DNA of 64,000 nt from positions 1,307,001 through 1,371,000 of the forward strand of contig NZ_JBCNLP010000006.1 of the NCBI RefSeq assembly GCF_039595395.1, in the 5' to 3' direction. This DNA comes from Novosphingobium sp. GTDB taxonomy: Bacteria > Pseudomonadota > Alphaproteobacteria > Sphingomonadales > Sphingomonadaceae. Under the pieces are notes generated by a model. That model was not told the DNA's origin and made no database searches. It saw nothing but the letters and a program-made list of their open reading frames with translations. The position numbers were made by a program, and so were the translations under genes. Shown in pieces: positions 9,581 through 19,637 of this stretch; positions within the stretch are counted from its first letter, which is position 1, and each line of letters opens with the position of its first letter.

Positions 9581-9846
9581 CACCTCCTGGGGAAGGGCCG
9601 AGATGGGCGGCGGCGCGTTTCGAAGCCATGTCACGGCGCGCCCCTTTGGCTACAGTTGCAACGGGCGCGGGGCGGCTCGATCCGCATTTTCGGCAAGCCG
9701 CGAGAAAGATTTTACGGGTTTTTGCAGCCTCTGCGTCCTGCCGATATGCGAGGACCGAGAAACAGCGAAACTCTCCTTTCCGGCGGCGGTGCCCAACCCC
9801 CGCGCGGCGATATGGCGCGCCCCTTTTCGGGCACGGGAAACCTTTC
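9541..9846. promoter_or_regulatory. divergent intergenic region between tssK and the wHTH-ATPase gene
   Basis: About 300 bp separating two divergent genes, so it should hold both promoters. Apart from the AGGAGG/leader ORF near 9530-9588, I see only one relatively A/T-rich patch ('gattttacgggttttt' near 9708) that could contain a promoter core. I could not identify a convincing -35/-10 pair or operator. Longer frames crossing it on either strand are shadows. Confidence 0.4.
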
Positions 9847-11388
9847 ATGATCGGGCCTGCCATGGATCATGCCCCGGTCGCCTTCGGGCCCTTCGAACTC
9901 TTCCCTCAGGCCCGCCTGCTGCGCCGGTCGGGGCAGCGGGTCGACATTGGCGGGCGGGCGCTCGACCTGCTGATCGCTCTGGCGGAGCGCCCCGGCGTCG
10001 TCTGGTCGAAGCGCGAGCTGATCAAGCGCATCTGGTCGGACATCGTGGTCGAGGACGGCAGCCTGCGCTTTCACATGACCGCGCTGCGCCGTCTGCTGGG
10101 AGACGGGACCGCGGGCGCGCGCTACATCTCGACCCAGGTCGGTGTCGGCTATGCCTTTGTGGGGTCGCTCGAACCTGCCGGGCCCATCGACGCCCCCCAT
10201 CCACCGCTCGACCTGCCGCCCGAGACCGCATCCCGGCCTCACGCCCCCCTGCCCGCGCCTCTCGATCTGATCGGGCGCGATCGCGAGATCGAACTGGTCG
10301 TTCAGGAGCTTCACCGCCCCACCCTGTTCACCATCACCGGCGCCGCCGGGGTCGGCAAGACCGCTCTGGCCATCGAGGCGGCCCACAGCCTGTCGGAGAA
10401 AGGCGCGCAGCCCTGCTGGGTCGATCTGGCCGCCATCACCGAGGCAACGCCGCTGCATGCGGCGCTGGCCTCCGCTCTGGGCATGCCCGCCCCAGCCGAT
10501 TATGCCCTGCCCGATGATGCCATACCCGCGCTGGCCGCCGGTCTGAACGCCAGCGACACCGTGCTGATCCTCGACAATTGCGAGCATATCATCGACGCGG
10601 TCGCCCGGCTGGTGGAGCGGCTGCGCGACGAGGCACCGGACACCACGATCCTCGTCACCTCGCGCGAGCCGCTGCGCGCGCGCGGCGAGCGGGTGCTGTG
10701 GCTGACCCCGCTGGCCTGCCCGCCCGAGAGCGCCGCAACGCCCGAACTGCTCTCCCATGCCGCCATGGCGCTGTTCCTTCAGCGCGCGACCGCCGGGAAC
10801 ATGGGCCTTTCCCTCACCTCTCAGGATCTGCATCTGATCGCCGACATGTGCCGCAGGCTTGGCGGTCTGCCCCTGCCCATCGAGCTGGCGGCGGTGCGTG
10901 TGGCAACCTATGGCGTGACCGCGACGCATCGCCTGCTGGGCGAGCATATCAGCCTGTTCTGGGCCGGTCGCCGGACGGCACCACCCCGCCATCAAACCCT
11001 GCTCAGCGCGCTGGACTGGAGCTATGCCCTGCTCTCGCGCGAGGAGCGGCTGACCTTCGAACGGCTCTCCGTGCTGGAGGACAGCTTCACGCTGGACAGC
11101 GTGCATGAGGCCGCCTCGGGCGCCGATCTCGATCCTGCCGTGATCCCCGCCGCGCTGGATGCCCTTATCCTCAAGGGGCTGATCGTGCTCGACAAGGGGC
11201 GCGGCGATCTGGCCTTCCGGCTGCTGGAAATGACCCGGACCTATGCCCGGCACCGGCTCGACCTGAGCCGGTCAGCCAGCCCGCATCCGGCCCCTCACCA
11301 TGATCGCGCCGCTTACCGCCAAACGGCGCGCGTCTTCGCGATCGGCGGCGCGCATCGCCCCATGGCGCGGCACGCCGCACCCGACTGA
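9847..11388 (+). CDS. transcriptional regulator: OmpR-type winged helix fused to an NB-ARC-like ATPase
   Basis: A 513-residue putative STAND-type regulator. Residues about 10-105 are an OmpR/PhoB-type winged helix ('KRELIKRIWSD', 'GSLRFHMTALRRLLGD', 'GVGYAFVG'). After a Pro-rich linker comes an ATPase with P-loop 'GAAGVGKTAL' near 165-174, Walker B-like 'LILDNCEH' near 239, 'TSREPLRARGERV' and 'LPLPIELAA'. The protein ends shortly after the helical ATPase lid ('LLEMTRTYARHRL'), so the long C-terminal TPR-like sensor region common in this family is absent. The ATG at 9847 is used; 9862 is an alternative. It diverges from tssK, so T6SS control is a reasonable inference but unproven. The ligand is unknown. 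Confidence 0.85.
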   Translation: MIGPAMDHAPVAFGPFELFPQARLLRRSGQRVDIGGRALDLLIALAERPGVVWSKRELIKRIWSDIVVEDGSLRFHMTALRRLLGDGTAGARYISTQVGVGYAFVGSLEPAGPIDAPHPPLDLPPETASRPHAPLPAPLDLIGRDREIELVVQELHRPTLFTITGAAGVGKTALAIEAAHSLSEKGAQPCWVDLAAITEATPLHAALASALGMPAPADYALPDDAIPALAAGLNASDTVLILDNCEHIIDAVARLVERLRDEAPDTTILVTSREPLRARGERVLWLTPLACPPESAATPELLSHAAMALFLQRATAGNMGLSLTSQDLHLIADMCRRLGGLPLPIELAAVRVATYGVTATHRLLGEHISLFWAGRRTAPPRHQTLLSALDWSYALLSREERLTFERLSVLEDSFTLDSVHEAASGADLDPAVIPAALDALILKGLIVLDKGRGDLAFRLLEMTRTYARHRLDLSRSASPHPAPHHDRAAYRQTARVFAIGGAHRPMARHAAPD

Positions 11389-11398
11389 ACAACTAGCT

Positions 11399-12407
11399 TC
11401 AGCGCGCCCGGCGCAGCTCGATCCGGCCCGGCGCGATCCGCACCACCCTGAGGGACAGCAGATCCGCCGCCGTCCGGGCGAAACGATCGGCATCGCCCTG
11501 CCTGAAACGTCCGGACAGGCGAAGCTGCGCCACCTGCGGATCGGCGATCACCAGCTTGATGCGGCTGCCATCATTGATGGTCTCGGCCGCCCTGGCCAGC
11601 GTCACATTGTCGAAGGTGACCAGTTCCTGAGCGACGGGCGCAGCAGAGGCCATGGCCTCCACCAGAGCCGGTTGGCCCGTCCGGGCGGCAAGCTGCTCTC
11701 CGGGTTTCAGGACAAGCGCGACCCCCACGCCATCGACCCGAACGCTGCCCTCGAACAGCTTCACATGCAGCGTCTGATCCGCCAGACCGACCTCGAACCT
11801 TGTGCCAATATCCACGATGCGCCGATCCAGCGCCTGCACCGCAAAGGGCCGGGCAGCATCATGCGCCACCGAGAACATCACCCGCCCGCGATCGACCACC
11901 GCCTGTCGACGATCGGCGGCCAGCGCGATCCGCACCTGCGTATTGCCTTGCAGGCTCATCCTCGTGCCATCCGGCAGGGTGACGATCGAGGTGGAGCCGA
12001 CCGGCGCGGCATAGGTCTGCCACGCCACCGAAGGCTCGGGCTGCGCGGTCCCCTGATCCTGATGCCACGGTCCGTGCAGGACGGCCAGGCTGCCGGTCAC
12101 CACCAGCGCCATGGCCGCCGCCGCGGGCCCCCAGCCACTTCACGCCGAAACGGGCGCGCTCCGGCGCCTCGGGCTCGAATGACAGGGCGTTGGCGCGCAG
12201 GGCGGCAAACATCGGATCATCGGCGGCGTCGAACAGTCCCCAGGCCTTGTCGACCCTGGCCCATGCCTCGCGGTTGGCGGGGCTCTGCGCCAGCCATTCC
12301 TCGAACAGCCCGGCCTCGACCGGGGCGCCCTGATCGCGCTGAACCTGCCACAGAGCGGCAGCCTCGGCGGGGGAAAGCCCCGCAAGCTGGTTTCGGGTGA
12401 CCTTCAT
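11399..12407 (-). pseudogene. fecR: FecR-family anti-sigma regulator, broken by a +1 frameshift
   Basis: FecR proteins span the inner membrane and pass a signal from a TonB receptor to a FecI-type sigma factor. The N-terminal cytoplasmic part (from ATG 12407: 'LSPAEAAALWQVQRDQG', 'FEEWLAQSPANREAWARVD') is in one frame. The membrane span and periplasmic domain ('ALVVTGSLAVLHG', 'VGSTSIVTLPDGTRMSLQGNT', 'DIGTRFEV', 'LKPGEQL') are in another. The shift lies at the C5 run 12128-12132; with four bases the protein reads through the join as FGVKWLG-PAAAAMALVV. Total length 1009 nt equals 336 codons plus one base. The start overlaps the fecI stop as ATGA. Either a sequencing error or real loss of signalling. 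Confidence 0.85.
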
Positions 12408-12929
12408 GGCAGATCCCCCATCTCGGCAAGCTGGGCGATGGCGCGCGCCATATCCTTCTCGACCGCGCTGACCGAGATCTTCAGCCGCGCGGCGATGTCG
12501 CGATAGCGCATCCCTTCCAGCCGTCGCAAAACGAAGATGGTGCGCATCCTTTCCGGCATGGCGTTGAGCGCCGCAAGCACGGTCTTGAGCGCATCCTGCC
12601 CCTCCACGATGCGATCCGGGCCAAGCTCGGGCTCGCCATCCCGCTCGGGGTCGAGTTCGACATGATCTCCGGCATGGCGCGTCGTCAGGCGCCGTCGCCG
12701 GTCGGCCAGCACACTGTCCGCCACGCGGAAGACATAGCCCTGCAGATTGCCGATCTCATCCGCCACGCCCCGGTTCGTGACCCGCAGGAACACCTCCTGA
12801 ACCAGGTCGAGAACATCGTCCTGCTGCGCGACGCGCCGCCGAAAAAAAGCCGGTCAGCGGCGCCCGCATCGCTTCCAGCGCGATGCCGCGTTCCCGCTCT
12901 TCGGCAGATGTATCGTTGCGGCCCTCCAC
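12404..12929 (-). pseudogene. fecI: FecI-type ECF sigma factor, broken by a +1 frameshift
   Basis: ECF sigma factor of the FecI group, expected to direct transcription of the neighbouring receptor. The start is inferred as the GTG at 12929, preceded by AAGGAG with about 5 nt spacing. Region 2 begins in this frame ('APLTGFF') and continues in another ('RRRVAQQDDVLDLVQEVFLRV', read in pieces). Region 4 is intact ('MPERMRTIFVLRRLEGMRYRDIAARLKISVSAVEKD' region). The frames join if the seven-base homopolymer at 12842-12848 (T7 on the coding strand) has six bases. Length 526 nt is 175 codons plus one base. Only the fragment from about 12793 leftward would be read as one open frame, so as sequenced there is no full-length protein. 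Confidence 0.85.
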
Positions 12930-13062
12930 GCGTCTCCTTTGCGGGGATTCGCGCGCGAAGGCCAGCCCCATGTTGCAGGGCAGCAGCGATCCGGTCGGAA
13001 AGGGCGAGACAAGAGCCATCGCCAGCAAGACGCAGGCCTGGGCAAAACCCATAATTGCGGGA

Positions 13063-16000
13063 TTAAAATCCTGTCTCCAGCGTCAATTCGAAGCGACGGC
13101 GACGCGGATCGACATAGGAATTGTACCCTCCCGGAGCATTGACCACGGTGACGGGGCGGCTGTCGAACACGTCCTGCACGCCAAAGCGCAGGTTGAGGCT
13201 GCGCCGATGGCCATCAAAGCTCATGCCCGCCAGCGCGAAGCGATAGGCCAGTCCCAGATCGAGCGTCGCCTGCCCCGGCACAGTCACCCCGCCCTGCGCC
13301 GGCACATCGTTCAGCAACTCGTTCATGCGCAGCAATTCGACCGCGCTGGTGATCCGGTAAGAGCCGATATACTCCCCCTGCGCCGTCAGGGTCAGGCGGT
13401 CACGGGTCCAGCGGACGCCGGCATTGGCGCGCAGGGAAACAGCGCCGTCAGCCGCGCCGCTGAAATTGCGGCTGGGCACGTCAAAGCCGACATAGCGCCG
13501 GAAACGCGGCTGCCAGGTCAGGCTGCCGTCAAGCGTCAGGACACCCTGCCGCTTGAGCGACAGGCGATAGCTGGCCTGCCCGTCGATCGCATCGATCACC
13601 GTCCGGCCCTCCTGCAGGCTGGAGATATCGACCTGCTCGATCACCCCGCCCGTATAGCCTTTGGCGATATCGGCGGCGGTGAGCGGCGCGCGCGTCACAC
13701 GGCCCGGATAAAGATCTTCATGGGCGATGAAATACTCGGTCTCGTCCATGATGCCGGAGACATTTTCATGGGTCCGCACGATGTTGGTGTAATCGACCGA
13801 GACGCGCAGCCCCGGCACGGAAGGCGGTTGCACCACCGCACCCACCGAAATGCTGCGCGCCCAGGAGGGCACCGGATTGGGGGCCCCGCCCAGCACCTCG
13901 TCAAAGAAATTCGTCGAGCGCAGATTGCCGCGCTTGGGATCGGGCAGAAAGGAAACGCCGGCGTTGGGGAAGATGCGGCGCGACAATTCGGACAGTGCCA
14001 GCGGCTGTTGTCCGGTCGAAATGCTCGAGCGGAGCACAATGCCGGTCAGCGGCGTAAACTTCACACCCGCCGTATAGACCGCGCCGCCATTCCTTATCGA
14101 CCGGCCTGCGTCCGGCTGGGTGGGATCATTGGCCGATGCCCACATGATCGCATCATCATACCGCACGGCCAGTTGCACCTCCAGACCGCGCAGGGGCCGG
14201 ATACCGGAATCCCGCGCGGTCAGCGGCGCGCGCACCTCCGCATAAAGCGAATTGACCGTCTGGCCATAGCCGCCCAGCGTCTGCTCGATGGGTTGAGCGA
14301 AAAGCGCTGCCAGATCGCTGGCCGTGCCGCCCGAAACGCGCTCCACGCGGCGTTCTCCCAGCAAGGTCAGGCCCACATCGCCGCCCGGCAGCCGGGCAAC
14401 CGGCCCGGCAAGGCGCAGCGACAGGTCACGGAAACGGCTGCTCTGCTGGAAATGGGCCTGGTCCGGCCCGAACAGCCCGTTGAAGGATGCCAGATAGGTG
14501 GAATAGTCCGCCAGAGGATTGCGGGGGCCATCGCCGTTCAGGATCTGCGTTTCATAAACGCCAAAGCCGGCCAGCGTGAAATTCTGCCCGCTCGATACCA
14601 TGTTGCGATCCGACCCGCCCAGGCTGAACTCGGCTTCTCCGCGCCAATGTCCGGGCAGGCTGGCGATCACACCGCCCGTGGCGCGCACGATCTCGGTCCG
14701 GAAGGCATAATGATAGGCCTGATTCGGGTTCGGCGCATAGACGATCACATTCTGGGCAAAGGGATTGCCGGGATTTTGCGCGCCAAGCGGGATTTGCGCC
14801 ACGTCGCCCGTCCCTTGCGCCTCGCCCCGATTGACCAGCCGCAGATAGTCCGCGAACAGTTCGATCCCGCCCGTCCGGTGATGGATGCTGGCAATAATCG
14901 AGCTGGTCTTGCGCGCCGACAGCAGGCTGGCATCCGCCCCGGCGGCGCCTGCGCCCGGCGTGGCATCGAACCGCCCGGCATTGGCCACCAGCGTCTGCGC
15001 CAGAGCCGACGCGGATCGGCCATCGGCAGGCGGCGCATAGGTTATGACCGAACCAAGCGCCGTCCCGCCATAGCCCGGCTTGAGGACCAGCGGCGTGCCA
15101 TTGGCCGACACCACCGTCAGCGACCGCGACGATGGGGGGCCGGCCACGATGAAAAGGCTGGGGTCATTGGCAAAGCTGCGGGCATTGGCCCTTTGCTGGA
15201 AATCGCGCTGCCCGGCCAGCAGACCGCCGAAATCGGAGGCGGCCACATCCAGCATCACTTCGGTATCGCCATGGTCCGGCGTGAAGCCGACGCGCAGATC
15301 CGCACGCGAATAGGGCGCGTCGCCGCGCGCCGTGACGCCATGGGTGACGGACAGGTCGATCCCGCGATAATCCCGCCGCAGCACAAGGTTCACGACACCG
15401 GCTGTCGAACCGGGCCCATAGATCCCGCCCGAGGTGGCGGTGATCGTTTCCACCCGGTCGAGCGCCTCGGGCGGCAAGGCGTTGACGTCGGGCTGGAGGA
15501 AGCCGCTGGTCCCGGCAGGCAGTTGCGGCAACCGGCGGCCATCGACCAGAATAAGCGTCTGATCGGTGCCCAGCCCGCGCAGATTGATGCTCGATGCCGT
15601 CTGGCCCATCGCGGAGCTGGCCTGCTGGGCCAGCGTTGCCCCCTGCGCATTGGCCGTCAGGCGCTGCGCGGCAAGCTCCTCGACGGTCTCGCTGTGGGAG
15701 GTCGCGATGTCCTCCCGGTCGATCACCCGATAGGGGCGCACGTCATTGATGGTGCGCTGGATGTCGGCATTGTCATTGCGGCGGCCCCGGACCAGAATTT
15801 CGGGCGTCGCCGCAACCGGCGGGCCATCCGCGCGTGGTATCGCGGCGATGACATAGCTGCCGTCCTCGGTCCGGCGCGCCATCAGGTTCGAGCCGGAAAG
15901 AACGAGATCCAGCGCGGCCTGCGCCGGATAGCGCCCTGATATGGCGGGGGCGGTCCGGCCGCGCAGGCTGTCTTCGGAAAAGAGCAATTCGATGCCGAAC

Positions 16001-16098
16001 ATCTGTGCAATCGCCTGCACGCTGGCCGTCAGGGACTGCGCAGGAAGATGGACCGACTTCACGGCAGGCCCCGCGATGGCGGCAACGGGGCAAGCCAT
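13063..16098 (-). CDS. TonB-dependent receptor with STN signalling domain
   Basis: Outer-membrane active transporter of about 1011 residues. An N-terminal secretin/TonB (STN) domain at about 15-95 ('LPAQSLTASVQAIAQMFGIELLF', 'YVIAAIPRA' split by the fold) marks it as a signal-transducing receptor. The plug follows from about 105 ('PEILVRGRR', 'INLRGLGTDQTLILVDGRRLP', 'RVETITATSGGIYGPGSTAGVVNL'), then a large beta-barrel ending in the usual aromatic 'FELTLETGF'. The signal peptide is only partly covered from ATG 16098; the frame is open upstream without a clear alternative ATG, so the true start may be a non-ATG codon further out. fecI and fecR lie directly downstream on the same strand. The substrate is unknown; such Plug/STN receptors carry siderophores or glycans. 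Confidence 0.93.
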   Translation of the reverse strand: MACPVAAIAGPAVKSVHLPAQSLTASVQAIAQMFGIELLFSEDSLRGRTAPAISGRYPAQAALDLVLSGSNLMARRTEDGSYVIAAIPRADGPPVAATPEILVRGRRNDNADIQRTINDVRPYRVIDREDIATSHSETVEELAAQRLTANAQGATLAQQASSAMGQTASSINLRGLGTDQTLILVDGRRLPQLPAGTSGFLQPDVNALPPEALDRVETITATSGGIYGPGSTAGVVNLVLRRDYRGIDLSVTHGVTARGDAPYSRADLRVGFTPDHGDTEVMLDVAASDFGGLLAGQRDFQQRANARSFANDPSLFIVAGPPSSRSLTVVSANGTPLVLKPGYGGTALGSVITYAPPADGRSASALAQTLVANAGRFDATPGAGAAGADASLLSARKTSSIIASIHHRTGGIELFADYLRLVNRGEAQGTGDVAQIPLGAQNPGNPFAQNVIVYAPNPNQAYHYAFRTEIVRATGGVIASLPGHWRGEAEFSLGGSDRNMVSSGQNFTLAGFGVYETQILNGDGPRNPLADYSTYLASFNGLFGPDQAHFQQSSRFRDLSLRLAGPVARLPGGDVGLTLLGERRVERVSGGTASDLAALFAQPIEQTLGGYGQTVNSLYAEVRAPLTARDSGIRPLRGLEVQLAVRYDDAIMWASANDPTQPDAGRSIRNGGAVYTAGVKFTPLTGIVLRSSISTGQQPLALSELSRRIFPNAGVSFLPDPKRGNLRSTNFFDEVLGGAPNPVPSWARSISVGAVVQPPSVPGLRVSVDYTNIVRTHENVSGIMDETEYFIAHEDLYPGRVTRAPLTAADIAKGYTGGVIEQVDISSLQEGRTVIDAIDGQASYRLSLKRQGVLTLDGSLTWQPRFRRYVGFDVPSRNFSGAADGAVSLRANAGVRWTRDRLTLTAQGEYIGSYRITSAVELLRMNELLNDVPAQGGVTVPGQATLDLGLAYRFALAGMSFDGHRRSLNLRFGVQDVFDSRPVTVVNAPGGYNSYVDPRRRRFELTLETGF

Positions 16099-16306
16099 CA
16101 GGATCGCGGTCAGACCAAGGTCGCGCAGGCGATCCCTCGCGCGGCCATGCGCGCCTGACCGCCGCTTGCGGGCTGGAGGCGTCGCGATGGATGCAACAAG
16201 TCTCCGAAAGTCTGCCAGGGGCTATGATCCGAACCGTCTTATGCTGATTGCGCCCCTATCACCTGTTCCGGAACTTGCGAATAGGTCAATTATGGGGGGC
16301 GGGCCA

Positions 16307-18706
16307 TCAGCGCAGGGCGTCGGCAAGCGCGAGATCGCGCATATCGACGCCGGTGCCTCTCCCGAACAAGGCTCTGGAAAGCTGGTCCGGGCGCAGAGGA
16401 AAGTCGAGCCGGATCGCCGGAGGGACGCAGAAAGGGTCAGGCGCGGCCACCAGCAGCCTGCGGCCCTGCAGCGCATCCGCCAGATCATGCAGCAAGGCCT
16501 CCACGACGCGGGTTTGCGGGCTCGAGATCACAATGGCATCGCAGGCCAGCGCCGCCTCGCGCAACACCGCGTGCGGCGTCGAGAGGGCAAAGCCCAGCGG
16601 TTCATAGCCAAGTTCGGCCAGCAGCTCCTCTTCGGCGGCGAGGGCCGCGTCTTCCGCCAGCAGCAGGATCAGCGCCCCGTCACCCATGGCCGGCTGCGGC
16701 GCCGGACGGGTTTCGGGAATCCAGATCGAGAAGCAGGCCCCGCCATGGGCCCGGTTGCGGACATCGATGCTGCCGCCATGGTCCTGCACGATCTCCCAGG
16801 CGGTGGACAGGCCAAGGCCGGTGCCGACCGCCTTTGTCGTGTAGAAGGGTTCGAACAATCTGGACAGAGCGGCCTCCGGCACGCCCGGCCCCGCGTCGCG
16901 GATGGAGATCACCGCATAATCGCCCGCTTCAAGCCTTGCATGGCTGAGCTGGCGCTCCCCGGCAAGGTGGATGCGCGCGGTCCCGATCGCCAGCACCTTG
17001 CCGCCGCTGGCGAAGAGGCCGTTGTTGCAGATGTTGATGATCGCCTGTTCAAGATCACGCGCCACGCCGCGCACCGGCAGCCGCGCCGGTCCGGCCCGCA
17101 GGCGGTAAACCTGCCGATCGCGCGATGCCGCCGCGAGCAGCCTTAGCGCATCGCCCAGCACATCGCCCAGATCGACAAGCTGTTTGGTCGAGCGCCGCTG
17201 CCGGGCAAAACCCAGAATATCCTCGACCAGATCGCGGGCCCGGAGCACCGCCGCCTGTATCTCGTCGAAGCTGTTGCGCGCGACGGAGCCCGCGCGGGTT
17301 CGCTCCTGCCCCATTTCGGCGAAACCCGCGATGGCGCCGATGATGTTGTTGAAATTATGCGCAACACCGCTGGCCATCGTGCCCATCGCCTCCAGCCGCC
17401 GGGCGCGCGCCAACGAGCGTTCGACCCGCTCGCGCTCGATCTGCATGGCTTCGCGGCGCGCGCCATGCGCGATCACCACGATCGCCGAGCCGATGCTGGC
17501 GGCATGATCGCGCCGCTGCGCGGCCAGCCCGTTCTCCGGCTCGAAACCGATGACCACGCGGAACGGCTCGGCCGAGCGCAGCAGCACGAAATTGTCCACG
17601 CCCATCTCGCCCATCGCGTCTTCGAGCAGGCCCCGGTCGCGCGATGGACGCCGCGAGACGACAAGGCGGTCCCCCACCCACAGCTCGTCCGCATCGGCAG
17701 CCTCGACACATCGGGTCAGCCATGCGCTGTCCATGTCCTCCGGCCAGGAGATTTGCGGGAAATTCGTCAGGCCGGGGATGCTCAACTGCAGCCGCTTCGC
17801 GCCGATGTGCGGGGCAAGACGCTCGACCGCCGCCTGAACGCGGGCGGCAAAGCTGGCGCTGCCTGTCTCGATCAGCGGCAGGGCGATCGCGGCGCTGAGC
17901 CTTTCACTGGCGGCCTGCGCCTCCAGCTCCCTCGTCCGCCACCGCTGAAGGATGACCAAGGCGATGACCGTCCCCACCAGCAGCAGGACCGTGATGGCCA
18001 AAGCCGCCTGATCGTGCCGGATGATCGCGCTGCGCCGCGCCGAATCCTCGCGAAGGACGGCCTGCAGGCGCGCGGTCTGCTCCTCGACCGGCAGGGCGCG
18101 CATGCTGCGCAGCATGTCGTCGATCTCCGGCAGGACCGCGACCAGCAACCGGGCATGCGACAAGCGCTGCGCATCGATCGATCCGGCGGCGGGCACCGGC
18201 GTCCTCGCCAGCGCGCGGCGGGCCTCGGCCACGGTCTGGGGCGTGGTATCCAGTGTGAGCGAGAGGATGCGCGACGCAAGCGCTTCATGCAGGCCATGCT
18301 CCATGCCCGGATTGCCCCGGAACATGCTGAGCGAATTCTGCAGCAGGGCATTGTCGCTTTTGAATCGCTCGACCAGGGTTTCGCGCTGGTCCACCATGGC
18401 CTGCAGACGGCCGAGTTCCCGAACCGCCGACGCCTGCTTGGGCAGCGCGCCAAGCGCCCGCAGATTCTCCCGCGCGGCGATGATGTCCGCATTGACCGGA
18501 TCGTAATTGCGCAGCAGCCCGGCCCGCGCATCGAGCAGATCGACCTGAAGCGTCCGTTCCGCCAGCGAGAAGCCCATCAGGGCGTTGCTCGCCTCGCTCA
18601 TCCAGCGGCGGCTGGCAGTGATGGTGTGGATCGTCAGGACCACAAGCAGCAGCGCCGCCACAAACAGCAGCACGCTGGAGGCGCGAAGCACCAGCAGCCA
18701 TCTCAT
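16307..18706 (-). CDS. VirA-like hybrid sensor histidine kinase with degenerate receiver
   Basis: Membrane sensor kinase. The start is taken as ATG 18706, overlapping the cytochrome stop as ATGA. An N-terminal span (about 5-27) and a second near 235-257 bracket a helical periplasmic domain. A GAF-like region leads to the dimerisation helix with 'ASGVAHNFNNIIGAI' (phosphoryl-accepting His), then the ATPase domain with 'NICNNGLFASGG', 'DAGPGVP' and 'GTGLGLSTAWEIV'. The last ~110 residues resemble a receiver ('ILLLAEDAALAAEEELL') but the phospho-acceptor position reads 'IVISSP', with Ser instead of Asp. The third gene of an operon with a cytochrome and a response regulator; its partner is presumably that regulator. 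Related VirA-like kinases are annotated near PQQ alcohol dehydrogenases, but none is present here. Confidence 0.9.
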   Translation of the reverse strand: MRWLLVLRASSVLLFVAALLLVVLTIHTITASRRWMSEASNALMGFSLAERTLQVDLLDARAGLLRNYDPVNADIIAARENLRALGALPKQASAVRELGRLQAMVDQRETLVERFKSDNALLQNSLSMFRGNPGMEHGLHEALASRILSLTLDTTPQTVAEARRALARTPVPAAGSIDAQRLSHARLLVAVLPEIDDMLRSMRALPVEEQTARLQAVLREDSARRSAIIRHDQAALAITVLLLVGTVIALVILQRWRTRELEAQAASERLSAAIALPLIETGSASFAARVQAAVERLAPHIGAKRLQLSIPGLTNFPQISWPEDMDSAWLTRCVEAADADELWVGDRLVVSRRPSRDRGLLEDAMGEMGVDNFVLLRSAEPFRVVIGFEPENGLAAQRRDHAASIGSAIVVIAHGARREAMQIERERVERSLARARRLEAMGTMASGVAHNFNNIIGAIAGFAEMGQERTRAGSVARNSFDEIQAAVLRARDLVEDILGFARQRRSTKQLVDLGDVLGDALRLLAAASRDRQVYRLRAGPARLPVRGVARDLEQAIINICNNGLFASGGKVLAIGTARIHLAGERQLSHARLEAGDYAVISIRDAGPGVPEAALSRLFEPFYTTKAVGTGLGLSTAWEIVQDHGGSIDVRNRAHGGACFSIWIPETRPAPQPAMGDGALILLLAEDAALAAEEELLAELGYEPLGFALSTPHAVLREAALACDAIVISSPQTRVVEALLHDLADALQGRRLLVAAPDPFCVPPAIRLDFPLRPDQLSRALFGRGTGVDMRDLALADALR

Positions 18707-19637
18707 CGCGCGTGCCCGTTCGGAGCATGGAGCCGGTGGCCTTGCCAACTGCCGGTGAGCGCCCCCAGAAATGCGGCAATATCGGTCACATCCCCATCCG
18801 CAATGGTGAGATCGAGCTGAGCGCGCGCCATCTGCCGGATCGCTTCGGGAAGCTGCTGCACGCTGCCGTCGTGGAAATAAGGCGCGGTGACGGCCACATT
18901 GCGCAGGCTGGGCACGCGCAGGATCTGCGGATCGCGCTCACCAAGCGGATGGAAAATACCGCGACGTTGCGAGAGGTTTCCGCCAACATTGCGCCCCTGA
19001 TGGCAGCTCGCGCAGCCCAGCGCCGTGAAGCGGCGGTAACCCCGCACCTGCTGCGCCGTCATGGCCGATCGATCGCCGCCCATCCAGCGATCGAAGGCTG
19101 AATTCGGCGTGGCCAGCGTCGCCACAAAGGCGGAGAGCGCATCGGCGACATTGGCCTCGCCCGGCGCGGCGTGATAGATGGAACGAAAGCGTGCCGCCAT
19201 CTGCGGATCGGCCGCCAGACGGCTCCCGGCCAGCCCATGGCCGCTCATGAGATGCCCGTTACGGAGCGTCCCCAGGGTCAGCTCGCGCAGCGATGTCGCG
19301 CGGCCTTGCCAGCCGAGCCTGAAGTTGAAGCCGCTGTTGAAGACTGTTGGCGTGTTGAACGGCATCAGGCGCCCGCTGTCTCCGGCATCCAGCCTGCGCG
19401 CGCTGGCCCCGTTCGAGCCGAGATCGTGGCACGACTGGCAACTGAGCCGCAGCGATCCGGACAGGCGGCGGTCAGCAAAAAGGGCCTGGCCCAGCGCGAT
19501 CTTGCGCTCATCGCCCGGCTCGGGCAGCGGCAGCGGCGCCAGCGCCATGCGCGCCGACGGCTCGGTGATGGTCTGGGACCGCACGATCCCCGCGCCGCAC
19601 AGCAGGGCCGATATGGCCAGAAGCAGCGCGGTGCGCG

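Noticed and set aside
8413..9846. Long upstream extension of the wHTH-ATPase reading frame
   Set aside because: The frame is open back to 8413 but overlaps tssK antisense and lacks domain content before residue 479; the OmpR-type domain begins right after ATG 9847.
12883..15939. A 1018-codon open frame on the plus strand opposite the STN receptor
   Set aside because: Composition is Arg/Gln/His-rich with no domain pattern. It is the GC-driven shadow of the receptor gene, which has all TonB-receptor motifs.
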